Below are positions 7,703-15,507 of a stretch of 34,925 bases of DNA, piece by piece. Numbering within the stretch: position 1 is the first letter of the stretch; each line of letters begins with the position of its first letter. Under the pieces are notes generated by a model. It had not been told where the DNA came from and did not search any database. It saw only the letters and a program-made list of their open reading frames with translations. The DNA comes from an uncultured Pelagibacteraceae bacterium (lineage in GTDB: Bacteria > Pseudomonadota > Alphaproteobacteria > Pelagibacterales > Pelagibacteraceae), in assembly GCA_902609675.1 (NCBI GenBank), contig CACLST010000001.1, forward strand, positions 75,934 through 110,858, read 5' to 3'. The position numbers and the translations under genes were made by a program.

Positions 7703-8772
7703 GAATATCAGGTAAAGAATATAGAACTATCTGGTACGAAGATGATGTAGTTAAAATAATTGATCAAACAAAACTTCCTCATAATTTTATTATTAAAGAT
7801 CTTGAGACAGTAGATCATGCTGTTAATGCAATTAGATCAATGGAAGTAAGGGGTGCCCCATTAATTGGAGCTACGGCTGCTTACGGTATAGCTTTGGCGA
7901 TCAAGGAAAATAATAATTTAAAATTTATTAAAAAAAGCTCAGAAAAATTAGTTAATGCAAGACCAACTGCAATTAACTTACAATGGGCAGTCCATAGGAT
8001 GAATAATAAGTTATCATTTATAAAATCTAAAGATTTATTTGATGTTGCATTAAAAGAAGCTCAAGAAATATGTAATGAAGATATAAATTTTTGTAAAAAT
8101 ATAGGTTTAGAGGGGCTTAAAATTATTGAGAAAATTTATAAGCAAAAGAAAAATACAGTTAATATACTAACTCATTGTAATGCAGGATGGTTAGCAACGA
8201 TTAACTGGGGTACCGCAACGTCTCCAATCTATCACGCACATAAAAATGCTATTCCAGTTCATGTATGGGTTGATGAAACAAGACCAAGAAATCAAGGTGC
8301 AAATCTTACTTCATATGAATTAAATGAGGAGGGAATACCAAATACAATTATTACAGACAATACTGGGGGTATTTTAATGCAAAGGGGAGAGGTTGATATG
8401 TGCATTGTTGGAACTGACAGGACTTTATCAACAGGAGATGTATGTAATAAAATTGGTACTTACTTAAAAGCATTAGCTGCATATGATAATAATATACCTT
8501 TCTACGTAGCTTTACCAAGTTCCACAATTGATTGGGAGACAAAAGATTATAATAAAATACCTATAGAAGAAAGAAATTCTGATGAACTGTCCTATGTAGA
8601 AGGAAAAGATGATAAAAATAATATTAAGAAAGTTTTAATTTATCCTGAAAAAAGTAAATCAATGAATTTGGCATTTGATATAACTCCAGCTAAATATGTA
8701 ACAGGTTTAATTACGGAGAAAGGTATATGCAAGGCATCTACCATTGGTTTAAAACAAATGTTTAATAGATAA
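7699..8772 (+). CDS. mtnA: S-methyl-5-thioribose-1-phosphate isomerase
   Basis: A 357-residue eIF2B-like isomerase that turns methylthioribose-1-phosphate into methylthioribulose-1-phosphate. The RGAPLIGATAAYG substrate segment lies at residues 51-63. The catalytic Cys is at residue 160 (LTHCNAGWLAT) and the catalytic Asp at residue 240 (IVGTDR), the same numbers as in the Bacillus subtilis enzyme from memory. The segment after the Cys reads GWLATINWGTATSPIYHAH, a Trp-containing variant of the more common GALATAGYGTA pattern. I recall that variant from alphaproteobacterial homologues. It overlaps mtnP upstream by four bases and the sulfatase-family gene downstream by one base (TAATG), giving a tightly coupled operon. 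No mtnB, mtnC or mtnD gene is seen in this window. Confidence 0.95.
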   Translation: MRISGKEYRTIWYEDDVVKIIDQTKLPHNFIIKDLETVDHAVNAIRSMEVRGAPLIGATAAYGIALAIKENNNLKFIKKSSEKLVNARPTAINLQWAVHRMNNKLSFIKSKDLFDVALKEAQEICNEDINFCKNIGLEGLKIIEKIYKQKKNTVNILTHCNAGWLATINWGTATSPIYHAHKNAIPVHVWVDETRPRNQGANLTSYELNEEGIPNTIITDNTGGILMQRGEVDMCIVGTDRTLSTGDVCNKIGTYLKALAAYDNNIPFYVALPSSTIDWETKDYNKIPIEERNSDELSYVEGKDDKNNIKKVLIYPEKSKSMNLAFDITPAKYVTGLITEKGICKASTIGLKQMFNR

Positions 8773-10355
8773 TGGGTAAAGTTAAAAATATTTTATTTAT
8801 AATGGCTGATCAACTTAGATTTGATTATCTTTCTTGTTATGGTCATCCACATCTTAAAACACCCCACTTAGATGGTTTAGCAAAAAAAGGAGTTATATTT
8901 GAGTCCGCTTATGTTCAAGCACCTGTTTGTGGTCCATCAAGAGCCTCCTATTATACGGGAAGAACGGTATTTAGCCATGGATCAACTTGGAACCAAATAC
9001 CTTTGCCAATCGGCGAACTAACTATTGGAGATTATTTAAGGCAATCTGGAATTAGAACTGGAGTTGTTGGTAAAACACATATGAGGCCTGACATAGATGG
9101 AATGAATAGACTTGGAATTTCAAAAGATACAGAAATAGGTCTGACGGTTAGTGAACCAGGATTTGATCCTTATGAGAGAGATGACGGACTTCATCCTAAT
9201 AACCATATTAAAAATTCAACTAAAAAACTATCTTACAATGACTGGTTAAACAAACTTGGATATGAGGGTGATAATCCTTGGGATAGTTGGGCAAATTCAT
9301 CAGAGGATGAAAGTGGAAATATTTTGAGTGGATGGAGGTTAAGAAATTCAAATAAACCTGCAAGAATTAAAGAAGAACATTCTGAAACTGCATTTATGAC
9401 AAATAGATCAATGGAATTTATTCAAGAAAGTGGAGAGAAGCCTTGGTTTTTACATTTATCATATATTAAACCTCATTGGCCATACATTGCTCCTGCCCCT
9501 TATCATAATATGTATTCCTCAAATCAATTTTACCCAGTTCATCGAAGTAATACTGAAAAAGAAATAGATCATCCAGTATATAGAGCTTTTATGGAAAATA
9601 ATATTTCAAAAACTTTTTCAAAAGAAGAAGTAAGAAACACTGTTCTTTCGGGATATATGGGGTTAATAAAACAAATCGATGACAATCTTGGTAGGCTATT
9701 TAAATTTCTAGAAGAAAAAGATTACATGAAAAATACAATGATAGTCTTTACATCAGACCATGGTGATTACCAGGGTGATCATTGGCTAGGAGAAAAAGAA
9801 CTATTTCACGAACAAATTGTTAAAGTTCCAATGATAATTTATGATCCAAGTAGTTTGTCAGATAATAATAGGGGAGTAAGAGAAAAAAGATTTGTAGAGG
9901 CTATAGACTTACTACCTACTTTTTTAGACTCTGTAGATAGCAATGTGAGCAAGCATCGCCTTGAGGGACAATCATTGTTACCAATTATTAGAGGAAATAA
10001 AGTTTCTAATTGGAAAGATAGTGTATTTAGTGAAATAGATTACTCATTTAACGAAGCAAGAAAAATTCTTAATATTGGAGCATCAGACGCTAGAGCTTAT
10101 ATGATTAGAAATAATAATTGGAAGTATATTTATTATAAAGGTTTTCCACCTCAATTATTTGATTTAAAAAATGATCCAGATGAATTCAATGATCTAGGCC
10201 AATCATCAGAACATAAAAAAATTATTGATGAAATGAAGGATATATTGCTTAAAAGAATTACAAATAGAAAAAATAGGGTTGCAGCAACAGATGAATTTGT
10301 TTTAAAAGAAAGAGATTATTCAAAAGATGATGGAATTATGATAGGAGTTTGGTAA
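8772..10355 (+). CDS. Sulfatase/alkaline phosphatase superfamily hydrolase (formylglycine type)
   Basis: A 527-residue enzyme without a signal peptide, so probably cytosolic. Metal-site residues Asp13-Gln14 (FIMADQLR) start the fold. The formylglycine motif is Cys53-Gly-Pro-Ser-Arg57, with Thr-Gly-Arg at 62-64. It also shows Lys101/His103 (VGKTHM), Lys233/His235 (YIKPHWPY), Asp329/His330 (TSDHGDYQGDH) and Lys342. These form the complete catalytic set of type I sulfatases and the related phosphonate/phosphate ester hydrolases. The Asp-Gln metal pair and the cytosolic location leave open a phosphonate monoester or phosphodiester hydrolase. It is coupled by TAATG overlaps to mtnA before and a small membrane protein after. 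Maturation needs a formylglycine-generating enzyme, which is not in the window. The substrate is unknown. Confidence 0.88.
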   Translation: MGKVKNILFIMADQLRFDYLSCYGHPHLKTPHLDGLAKKGVIFESAYVQAPVCGPSRASYYTGRTVFSHGSTWNQIPLPIGELTIGDYLRQSGIRTGVVGKTHMRPDIDGMNRLGISKDTEIGLTVSEPGFDPYERDDGLHPNNHIKNSTKKLSYNDWLNKLGYEGDNPWDSWANSSEDESGNILSGWRLRNSNKPARIKEEHSETAFMTNRSMEFIQESGEKPWFLHLSYIKPHWPYIAPAPYHNMYSSNQFYPVHRSNTEKEIDHPVYRAFMENNISKTFSKEEVRNTVLSGYMGLIKQIDDNLGRLFKFLEEKDYMKNTMIVFTSDHGDYQGDHWLGEKELFHEQIVKVPMIIYDPSSLSDNNRGVREKRFVEAIDLLPTFLDSVDSNVSKHRLEGQSLLPIIRGNKVSNWKDSVFSEIDYSFNEARKILNIGASDARAYMIRNNNWKYIYYKGFPPQLFDLKNDPDEFNDLGQSSEHKKIIDEMKDILLKRITNRKNRVAATDEFVLKERDYSKDDGIMIGVW

Positions 10356-10693
10356 TGAACCCTTTAATATTGTCGCTAATTTGCTTAGTTTCGGTAGGGG
10401 TTTCTGCAAATTTAATAAAATTAATTCGTGGAAATAGAATTTTATTAATTATTTCTTTATTACCTTGTATTTATATATTTATCTTTGGTTTGTATGCAAC
10501 TTTAGGTCCAATGGATTTATATAAAGATGGTACAGATAATTTTTATGCTCAGAATCCAGGTAAAGAATTACCAATAGTATTTGTATTATTAAAATTCTAT
10601 CAATATATTTTAATGATAGTAGGCGCAGTTTTTGGTTTTCTTTATTTTAATTATATAAAAAAAATTAAAGATACTAGTGAGCCATCAGACTAG
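10355..10693 (+). CDS. Small membrane protein, three predicted helices, unknown function
   Basis: A 112-residue protein. I chose the ATG at 10355, which forms a TAATG overlap with the sulfatase stop, over an in-frame TTG two codons earlier. Hydrophobic helices are at about residues 2-20, 28-48 and 76-100. Between the second and third lies a polar loop with GPMDLYKDGTDNFYAQNPGK, and the C-terminus is polar. No family is recognised. Its last 20 bases overlap the end of the convergent TRAP large-permease gene. It is the last gene of the mtnP-mtnA-sulfatase operon. Confidence 0.65.
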   Translation: MNPLILSLICLVSVGVSANLIKLIRGNRILLIISLLPCIYIFIFGLYATLGPMDLYKDGTDNFYAQNPGKELPIVFVLLKFYQYILMIVGAVFGFLYFNYIKKIKDTSEPSD

Positions 10694-11984
10694 GTAAATA
10701 TAAACAAATTGCAGGAAAAGCAATAATTAAAGCGAGCCTAATTACGTCAGTCATTAAGAATGGGAGTGTTCCAAACCAAATTGTTTGCAAAGGTGTTTTT
10801 TGCATTACACCTTTAATAACGAATAAATTCATTCCAACAGGAGGTGAAATTAATCCAAATTCGACAACTATAACTGCAAATATACCAAACCAAACAGGAT
10901 CAATTCCAGCATCAATAATCACTGGATAAAATACTGGAATAGTTAAAAATAACATTGCCAAAGAGTCCATTACAGTACCAAGAACTAAATAAATTGCACA
11001 AATTACTAAAATTATTCCTAATGGAGTAAGCTCAAGATAATTAATAAAATCAACAACTGCAAAAGGTAACTGCGTAACAGTTATAAGATAATTAAATATA
11101 CTTGCGCCAATAACAATTAAATATAAAGAACCAACAGTTTTTATAGTCGTCCATAAAGCATCTTTCAATAAACTTAATTTTAATTGACCTCTAAAAAATA
11201 TAAAAATTAAAACTAATATTACACCTACTGCAGCGCTTTCTGTTGCTGTAAAAAAACCTAAATAAAGTCCACCCATCATGATTGCAAATATTAAAAAAAT
11301 TGGAAAAACTTTTGATAATGCAGAAATTCGTTCCTTCAAAGGCATCTTTGTTCCATAACCACCTTGTGAGGGATAAATTAAAAGATAAATCCTAATAGCA
11401 ATCATATACAGTACCACTGCTATTATTCCAGGTATCAGTGCAGCAAAAAATAATTCTTGAACAGACTGTTCAGTTAGATAAGCATATATTACTAAAATAA
11501 CACTTGGAGGAATTATGATTCCAAGCGTTCCACCAGATGCAATAGATCCACTTATTAGGGCATCACTGTAACCATGTCTTCTCATTTCAGGGCCTGCCAT
11601 TTGAGACATTGTTGCAGCTGTTGCAATTGAAGATCCACAAATCATTCCAAATCCAGCGCATGCTCCAACTGTAGACATTGCTAAACCACCTTTGTAATGA
11701 CCCACTATTGCATAAGCTGCATCATATAAATTTCTTGATAAATTTGAACTGTTGGCAAGATTTCCCATAAGAACAAACAAAGGCAAAACTGATAATGTAT
11801 ATTTTGAGACAGCATCAAAAGGAGCAGTTCCCAAAACAAATATTGCAGGGTCAAATCCTGAAATCACTGCAAAGCCGGTAAAACCAACAACCAACATTGC
11901 AATTCCTATTGGTACATTTAATACCATCAAAATTAATACAGCGGCAAAAGACAATCCGCCATTAATTACAGCTTCTAATCCCAT
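10674..11984 (-). CDS. TRAP transporter large permease, DctM family
   Basis: A 436-residue inner-membrane protein with about twelve hydrophobic helices, the normal size for unfused DctM. Family signatures include LNVPIGIAMLVVGFTGFAV near the N-terminus and SVLPLFVLMGNLANSSNLSR near residues 65-85. Also present are GSSIATAATMSQMAGPEMRRHGY and SGTLGIIIPPS-like segments near residues 115-160, and a C-terminal GLISPPVGMNLFVIKG. This is the sodium-coupled transport subunit. It is translated immediately after the small permease (start and stop share one base at 11984). The matching binding protein is probably the divergently located gene at 13445. Confidence 0.93.
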   Translation of the reverse strand: MGLEAVINGGLSFAAVLILMVLNVPIGIAMLVVGFTGFAVISGFDPAIFVLGTAPFDAVSKYTLSVLPLFVLMGNLANSSNLSRNLYDAAYAIVGHYKGGLAMSTVGACAGFGMICGSSIATAATMSQMAGPEMRRHGYSDALISGSIASGGTLGIIIPPSVILVIYAYLTEQSVQELFFAALIPGIIAVVLYMIAIRIYLLIYPSQGGYGTKMPLKERISALSKVFPIFLIFAIMMGGLYLGFFTATESAAVGVILVLIFIFFRGQLKLSLLKDALWTTIKTVGSLYLIVIGASIFNYLITVTQLPFAVVDFINYLELTPLGIILVICAIYLVLGTVMDSLAMLFLTIPVFYPVIIDAGIDPVWFGIFAVIVVEFGLISPPVGMNLFVIKGVMQKTPLQTIWFGTLPFLMTDVIRLALIIAFPAICLYLPSLMAH

Positions 11985-12475
11985 TATAAATTCTCAGCTT
12001 TTGAATTACTTTTAAAAATAGTTTTAATAAACCATATGATGATAGCAAAAACACTTAACCACATCCCAATAGAGCATATGAAATAAAAAGGATAAAAATA
12101 AAGTTCTAGGTCAATCGTTACTCTTTGATTTTTCATAAATTTGTATGATGTTAAAGTAGTAGAGTATGCCATTAAGGACATAATCGATATCATTAAAATA
12201 AATTTTAAAATTACCAAATAAGTTTTAAATATACCCAAATTTAAATTATTTATAAAATCTGCTGAAACATTAGCATTTAAATAAAATGCTCTTGGCATTG
12301 CGAGGAAAGCTACTAATGCCATTCCTATTTCAACTAACTCTATTGTACCTGTAACTGGTGAATTTAAAAATCGTCTTCCAAAAACGTCAGAGAAAGTTAA
12401 TACAGCTAATAAAAACAAAACAATGCCTGAAGCTATCGCCGAATAATCAAAAACTTTACTGACTTTAGAAATCAT
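11984..12475 (-). CDS. TRAP transporter small permease, DctQ family
   Basis: A 163-residue membrane protein with four helices (about residues 12-32, 45-65, 86-108 and 126-150). It has the DctQ hallmark of a first helix followed by DVFGRRFLNSPVTGTIELVE, in which a conserved Arg pair and Glu residues precede helix two. It pairs with the large permease directly downstream. Upstream, a 67-base gap separates it from the divergent FAH-family hydrolase gene, so permeases and catabolic genes probably share a control region. The charged C-terminal end (KTIFKSNSKAENL) is cytoplasmic. Confidence 0.9.
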   Translation of the reverse strand: MISKVSKVFDYSAIASGIVLFLLAVLTFSDVFGRRFLNSPVTGTIELVEIGMALVAFLAMPRAFYLNANVSADFINNLNLGIFKTYLVILKFILMISIMSLMAYSTTLTSYKFMKNQRVTIDLELYFYPFYFICSIGMWLSVFAIIIWFIKTIFKSNSKAENL

Positions 12476-12542
12476 AAAAATGTTGCTTCAAATTATTTAA
12501 ACATTAACATATAAGTAGTTTCAAAAATAGAAAGTATTAATC
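12476..12542. promoter_or_regulatory. Divergent control region between TRAP permeases and catabolic genes
   Basis: This 67-base A+T-rich gap must hold the start signals for the dctQM pair (minus) and the FAH-family gene (plus). ATATAAG lies near its centre, and a TTGCTT near the left end could serve as a weak -35 on the plus strand. I see no convincing inverted repeat for a known regulator, and no regulator gene is adjacent. Confidence 0.35.
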
Positions 12543-13394
12543 ATGAAATTTATTTCTTTTAAACATAATGATCAAAACAAGTTTGGTATTATAAATAATA
12601 ATAAAATTACAGATCTAACTGGAAAAGTATCAAATTCAAATACACTTAAAGATTTAATTTCAAATCAAGGAATTGAAGAAGCAAAATCTTATGCAACAAA
12701 TAATCCAGGCAATATAAATGACTCAGATATTGAATATTTGCCATTAATTCCAAATCCTGGAAAAATTATTTGTGTAGGTTTAAATTATAGTGAACATGTT
12801 AAAGAAACCAACAGAACAGTTGAAGAGAACCCAGTAATTTTTCATCGATTTCCAGAAAGTCAAACTGCACACTTACAACCAATTCAAAGACCTGTTGTTT
12901 CACAAAGTTTAGATTTTGAAGGTGAGATGGCAGTAATTATGGGTGAAGGTGGCAAACACATAAAACCTGAGGATGCATTAAAGCATATAATTGGTTATTC
13001 ATGTTATAATGAAAGCACTGTAAGAGAATGGCAGAGACATACCAGACAATTTGGGATGGGTAAAAACTTTGAAAAAACAGGGAGTTTTGGCCCACACATG
13101 GTTTTAGCTGAAGACATTAATAATTATAAAAATTTAACAATTGAAACTAGATTAAATGGCGAAGTCATGCAAAACGCTAAATTAAGCCAACTTATTTTCG
13201 ATATTCCAATTTTAATTTCGTATGTTTCTAAAGCTATGGCTTGGAGAGCTGGGGATGTACTAGTCACTGGTACGCCTGGAGGTGTAGGGTTTAAAAGAAA
13301 CCCTCCAGTATTTATGAAGCCTGGAGATAATGTTGAAATAGAAATCACAGAAATTGGCACTTTATCTAATACAATTAAGGATGAAATAATCTAA
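12543..13394 (+). CDS. Fumarylacetoacetate hydrolase (FAH) family protein
   Basis: A 283-residue cytosolic protein of the FAH/2-hydroxyhepta-2,4-diene-1,7-dioate isomerase superfamily. This family hydrolyses C-C bonds or hydrates and decarboxylates ring-cleavage products. It shows IICVGLNYSEHV at residues 75-86, the metal motif Asp125-Phe-Glu127-Gly-Glu129, the QRHTRQFGMGKNF segment, and LVTGTPGGVGFKR near residue 240. The usual Asn-Asp of the third metal ligand reads Asn156-Glu157 here. It is the first gene of a plus-strand run with a TRAP binding protein, an extradiol dioxygenase and an FAD monooxygenase. A role in breaking down a meta-cleavage product is therefore likely, but the exact substrate is not fixed by sequence. 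Confidence 0.88.
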   Translation: MKFISFKHNDQNKFGIINNNKITDLTGKVSNSNTLKDLISNQGIEEAKSYATNNPGNINDSDIEYLPLIPNPGKIICVGLNYSEHVKETNRTVEENPVIFHRFPESQTAHLQPIQRPVVSQSLDFEGEMAVIMGEGGKHIKPEDALKHIIGYSCYNESTVREWQRHTRQFGMGKNFEKTGSFGPHMVLAEDINNYKNLTIETRLNGEVMQNAKLSQLIFDIPILISYVSKAMAWRAGDVLVTGTPGGVGFKRNPPVFMKPGDNVEIEITEIGTLSNTIKDEII

Positions 13395-13413
13395 TTTTCA
13401 AGTTAAACTTTCT

Positions 13414-13438
13414 TATAATTATTTAATAATAAGAGGGG
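13414..13438 (+). promoter_or_regulatory. Candidate -10 and strong Shine-Dalgarno before the DctP gene
   Basis: A perfect TATAAT lies at 13414-13419 in the 50-base gap after the FAH gene. It is followed by AGAGGGG at 13432-13438, six bases before the ATG. The Shine-Dalgarno is far stronger than those of neighbouring catabolic genes, which fits high-level synthesis of the binding protein. No good -35 is seen, so the promoter part is tentative. Confidence 0.45.
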
Positions 13439-13444
13439 ATTAAC

Positions 13445-14458
13445 ATGAAAAAAAAAATAATTGGTTTTGTTATAGGAATTTTTTCCTTAAGCATTATTAG
13501 CACGGCATCAGCTACAGAATTAAAGTTAGCAACTTTTGAACCACCAAAAGCATTTATAGCAAGTAAGATTTTAGCTGCTTGGGCAGATAAAGTTAACAAA
13601 TGTTCAAATGGTGCTTTAAACGTAAAAATGTATGCAGGAGGAGTATTAGGAAGTCCTCCTAAACAATACGATATAGTAACTTCAGGAGTTGCAGATATAT
13701 CTTGGACAGTTCTTGGATATATTGGTGGTCAATTTCCTTTAAGTTCAGTTGTAGAACTACCATTCTTAACTAAAACTTCAAAAGCTGGATCTAGAGCTCT
13801 AAATACTCTTTTTGAAGAAGGTTACCTAGATAAAGAAATGGCAGGAATTAAACTGATAGGACTTCATTCGAACCCTGGATACCAAATCCATATGAAGGAT
13901 ACTAAAGTAGTTAAACCTGCAGACTTTAAAGGTAAAAAAATGAGAGTTCCAAGCAAAATAGCTGGAACAATTCTTAAAACTTTAGGAGCAACCGGGGTTA
14001 AAGTGCCAGCACCAGGAACTTCAGAAGCCTTAAATAAAGGTGTTATAGATGGTACACCTTTCCCATACACAGCAATTGGTTCATTTAGATTATTTGATGT
14101 TACTAAATATCATACAGAAGTTAACATTACTAATGCTACATTTGGATTAATAATGAATGAAGGGAAATATAATGGTCTTTCTTCAGCAGCAAAAGGATGT
14201 GTTGATAAACATTCAGGTCAATGGTTTGGCGATTGGGCATCTAATTTAATTGATACTCAGAATGCCAAGATGAGAGTCCAAGTAGAAAATACTCCAGGGC
14301 ACGAGATAACTGTTGCATCGGAATCAGTGTTAGCTGAATACAAAAAAATATTAGCTCCAATTGAATCAGACTGGTTAGCAGAAATGAAAGGTAAAGGTCT
14401 TGATGGAGATGCTGTATTAAAAAGGGCAAGAGAAGTAATTTCTAAAATAGACGGTTAA
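13445..14458 (+). CDS. TRAP transporter substrate-binding protein, DctP family
   Basis: A 337-residue periplasmic receptor. The signal peptide spans residues 1-23 (three Lys, Ile/Phe core, cut after Ala-Ser-Ala). Mature motifs include a WADKVNKCSNGALNVKMY segment and AGGVLGSPPKQYDIVTSGVADIS near residues 64-87. They continue with KGKKMRVPSKIAG near residue 162 and EALNKGVIDGTPFPYTA near residue 195, as in DctP proteins. Cysteines at about residues 53 and 244 could form a disulfide. The matching DctQ and DctM genes are at 10674-12475 on the opposite strand. Neighbouring ring-cleavage genes suggest an aromatic or phenolic acid ligand, which is inference. A strong intrinsic terminator follows directly. 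Confidence 0.93.
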   Translation: MKKKIIGFVIGIFSLSIISTASATELKLATFEPPKAFIASKILAAWADKVNKCSNGALNVKMYAGGVLGSPPKQYDIVTSGVADISWTVLGYIGGQFPLSSVVELPFLTKTSKAGSRALNTLFEEGYLDKEMAGIKLIGLHSNPGYQIHMKDTKVVKPADFKGKKMRVPSKIAGTILKTLGATGVKVPAPGTSEALNKGVIDGTPFPYTAIGSFRLFDVTKYHTEVNITNATFGLIMNEGKYNGLSSAAKGCVDKHSGQWFGDWASNLIDTQNAKMRVQVENTPGHEITVASESVLAEYKKILAPIESDWLAEMKGKGLDGDAVLKRAREVISKIDG

Positions 14459-14469
14459 TAGTTAAATTC

Positions 14470-14498
14470 GAGCCCGCTAATTTCATAGCGGGCTCTTT
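14470..14498 (+). terminator. Intrinsic terminator after the DctP gene
   Basis: GAGCCCGCTA at 14470-14479 pairs perfectly with TAGCGGGCTC at 14486-14495 around the loop ATTTCA, followed by TTTC. The ten-pair, G+C-rich stem stands out sharply in this A+T-rich sequence. The U tract is short, so some readthrough into the dioxygenase gene is possible. Confidence 0.85.
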
Positions 14499-14508
14499 CA
14501 AAATTAAG

Positions 14509-14514
14509 TATAAT
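14509..14514 (+). promoter_or_regulatory. Candidate -10 for the extradiol dioxygenase gene
   Basis: A perfect TATAAT lies seven bases before the ATG at 14521 and directly after the terminator. A start site here would give a leaderless or near-leaderless mRNA. No Shine-Dalgarno is visible before this gene, which fits that reading. The -35 position overlaps the terminator stem and is not a match. Confidence 0.4.
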
Positions 14515-14520
14515 AATAAA

Positions 14521-15492
14521 ATGGCAGTAAAAGCTTTAAGTTATATCGGAGTTAATTCAGATAAATTTGAGGATTGGTCAATGTATTCTCAAAAATATCT
14601 TGGTATGCAACAGATAGATCGAGGAAAAGAAATTCTATCTTTTAGAATGGATGACCAAAAACAAAGGTTAACAATAACTGGTGATAAAGGAGACGGATTA
14701 GGATTTTTAGGATGGGAAGTTGAGAGCAAAGAAGATCTTCAAATCTTTGCAAATAAATTAGAGGAAAATAAAATAGTAGTAAATCATGGGAAGACTTCTT
14801 TTGCTGATAAACGTTTTGTTGAAGATTTAATATATTTTAACGACCCACAAGGAAATCGTATTGAGCTTGTGTATAAGCCTATGTTAGATACTGATCCATT
14901 TAAACCAGGTAGGCCAATTTCAGGATTTAAGACTGGGCCACTTGGTATGGGACATGCAGTTGTACATGTTAAAAATATTGATGATTTAATTCCCTTTTAC
15001 AGAGACGTAATGGGTTTTAAGATAAGTGATTATAGTCATACTCCAATATCTTTATGTTTTTTTCATGTTAATGGTAGACATCATAGTTTAGCTTTATTTG
15101 GTTCAGGTGGAACTGGTTTTCATCATTTTATGGTTGAATACAACAACTTAGATGATGTAGGTCAAGGTTATGACTTATTACAATACAAGGATAACGCAAT
15201 TGCTTATACAATGGGACGACATACCAATGATTATATGACTTCATTTTATTCAATTACACCATCTGGTTTTTTTATTGAAAATGGATGGGGTGGGAGGATT
15301 ATAAATCCAGACACATGGGAGCCAATTGAAACATTTGAGGGACCTAGTTTTTGGGGACATGAAAGACTTTATTTACCAGATGATGAGAGAATGAAATTTA
15401 GAAATAAAAGACTTGAAACTGCATCTCAAGGTAAACAAGCTCCATTGTTAATCGATTGTCCTTGGTTATATTCAAATTTGAAAAATAAATAA
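14521..15492 (+). CDS. Type I extradiol dioxygenase (VOC superfamily, BphC-like)
   Basis: A 323-residue protein with two VOC domains (about residues 1-120 and 140-270). The C-terminal domain carries the iron site expected for 2,3-dihydroxybiphenyl dioxygenase-like enzymes: His145 (GMGHAVVHV), a His at 201 or 202 (GFHHFMVEY) and Glu253 (FFIENGWG). Second-sphere His187 (GRHHSLAL), His234 (GRHTNDYM) and Tyr243 correspond to conserved BphC residues. Such enzymes open catechol-type rings next to the hydroxyls, using ferrous iron and oxygen. Length is slightly longer than BphC because of a C-terminal tail. It follows a terminator and its own -10 candidate, and is three bases before the FAD monooxygenase region. 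The substrate is probably a substituted catechol. Confidence 0.9.
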   Translation: MAVKALSYIGVNSDKFEDWSMYSQKYLGMQQIDRGKEILSFRMDDQKQRLTITGDKGDGLGFLGWEVESKEDLQIFANKLEENKIVVNHGKTSFADKRFVEDLIYFNDPQGNRIELVYKPMLDTDPFKPGRPISGFKTGPLGMGHAVVHVKNIDDLIPFYRDVMGFKISDYSHTPISLCFFHVNGRHHSLALFGSGGTGFHHFMVEYNNLDDVGQGYDLLQYKDNAIAYTMGRHTNDYMTSFYSITPSGFFIENGWGGRIINPDTWEPIETFEGPSFWGHERLYLPDDERMKFRNKRLETASQGKQAPLLIDCPWLYSNLKNK

Positions 15493-15507
15493 TTTTTGAA
15501 AATATCA

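Noticed and set aside
8351..8542. Minus-strand frame inside mtnA
   Set aside because: Antisense to the conserved MtnA catalytic region, with an implausible His/Leu/Gln-rich product.
15496..15507. TTG start for the FAD monooxygenase
   Set aside because: The ATG four codons later gives the normal spacing to the FAD-binding glycine motif.
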